This document shows positions 6,010 to 6,188 of a DNA stretch of 6,188 bases, piece after piece (the first letter of the stretch is position 1; every line of letters begins with the position of its first letter). The position numbers were made by a program, and so were the translations under genes. Under the pieces are notes generated by a model. The model saw nothing but the letters and a program-made list of their open reading frames with translations. It ran no database searches and had not been told where the DNA came from. Origin of the DNA: Hydrogenophaga sp. (lineage in GTDB: Bacteria > Pseudomonadota > Gammaproteobacteria > Burkholderiales > Burkholderiaceae_C); the NCBI GenBank assembly GCA_018335615.1, contig JAGXRS010000086.1:1-6188 (forward strand). Reading direction: 5' to 3'.

Positions 6010-6188
6010 TTTCGGGTGCTGTCTGTACATGCACGGCGGCGTCTTCGACAACATCAAACAGGGCTTCGTTGCTCCTTTCAAAGTTCAGGGGTGAGAGGTA
6101 ACCCAGGCCGCTGTGACGGCGCCGGGGGTTGTACCAGCCTTCAATCCAGGTGAAGACGGCCATTCGGGCTTGAGCCTTGCTGCGGAAG
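6002..6188 (-). CDS. IS3-family transposase (OrfB), C-terminal 61 residues only
   Basis: Only the last 61 codons and the TGA (6002-6004) are inside the window; the frame is open at the right edge. The peptide contains the end of the rve-type DDE integrase domain typical of IS3-family OrfB: SKAQARMAVFTWIEGWYN followed by RRRHSGLGYLSPLNFE, the conserved YN..R.HS.LGY.SP..FE block. The catalytic DDE residues lie upstream, outside the window, so whether the element is active cannot be judged. The last 20 residues after NFE are a variable tail. Confidence 0.9.
   Translation of the reverse strand, partial: FRSKAQARMAVFTWIEGWYNPRRRHSGLGYLSPLNFERSNEALFDVVEDAAVHVQTAPETV

Larger units (their letters stand above)
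5961..6188 (-). mobile_element. IS3-family insertion sequence, one end, truncated by window edge
   Basis: The transposase C-terminus on the minus strand identifies the family. The likely IS terminus is at 5961, where the sequence reads TGGAGTTGACCC, beginning with the TG expected at IS3-family ends and lying 41 bp beyond the transposase stop. The exact end cannot be confirmed, because the opposite inverted repeat and any target duplication are outside the window; a second TG at 5955 is an alternative. Confidence 0.7.

Noticed and set aside
5722..6081. 119-residue minus-strand frame spanning the IS end and the antitoxin promoter
   Set aside because: It starts out of frame within the transposase, crosses the IS boundary and ends out of frame within the antitoxin gene, so it is a chance frame.
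6102..6109. CCCAGGCC matching the tRNA-Phe acceptor end, as a second att site
   Set aside because: It is only 8 bases, sits inside the transposase coding sequence, and lacks the flanking T-arm sequence.

Overview
The window is GC-rich. Its first gene pair is an NtrY-like sensor kinase followed by a response regulator, then a tRNA-Phe, an arrangement that looks like a betaproteobacterial chromosome of the order Burkholderiales, possibly Comamonadaceae. The taxonomic call is inference from protein style and gene order; no taxonomic marker lies in the window.

Layout. Positions 1-2716 are chromosomal backbone: the 3' part of an NtrY-type membrane sensor histidine kinase (open at the left edge), then, after 30 bp, a partner response regulator. 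That regulator has a receiver domain and a Fis-type DNA-binding end but no AAA+ sigma-54 ATPase domain. A tRNA-Phe(GAA) with its own -10 box and encoded CCA follows at 2767-2842. Just after it come a strong intrinsic terminator and a repeat-rich 182-bp stretch that leads into a P4-type tyrosine integrase (3025-4359). This is the usual entry point of a tRNA-borne genomic island, so everything from about the tRNA 3' end rightwards is probably island DNA.

The visible cargo is one operon on the minus strand, a type IV toxin-antitoxin / abortive-infection pair of the AbiE kind. An AbiEi-like winged-helix antitoxin (5222-5827) is followed, through an ATGA stop-start overlap, by an AbiEii-like nucleotidyltransferase toxin (4353-5225). 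The toxin and the integrase are convergent and their 3' ends overlap by 7 bp. The AT-rich 57-bp region upstream of the antitoxin holds nested inverted repeats that could be the autoregulatory operator. A short ORF starts divergently from it and runs into the end of an IS3-family element, whose transposase C-terminus (minus strand) fills the right edge.

How it fits together: the kinase and regulator probably form a two-component pair. The tRNA gene is the likely integration target. The integrase would move the island, while the AbiE pair would stabilise it or protect against phage. The IS has landed beside the operon promoter and may have cut a neighbouring gene. No wholly new system is evident. 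The points most worth a second look are the AAA+-less NtrX-like regulator, a mismatched acceptor stem in the tRNA-Phe, the repeats between tRNA and integrase, and the operator region between the AbiE operon and the IS.
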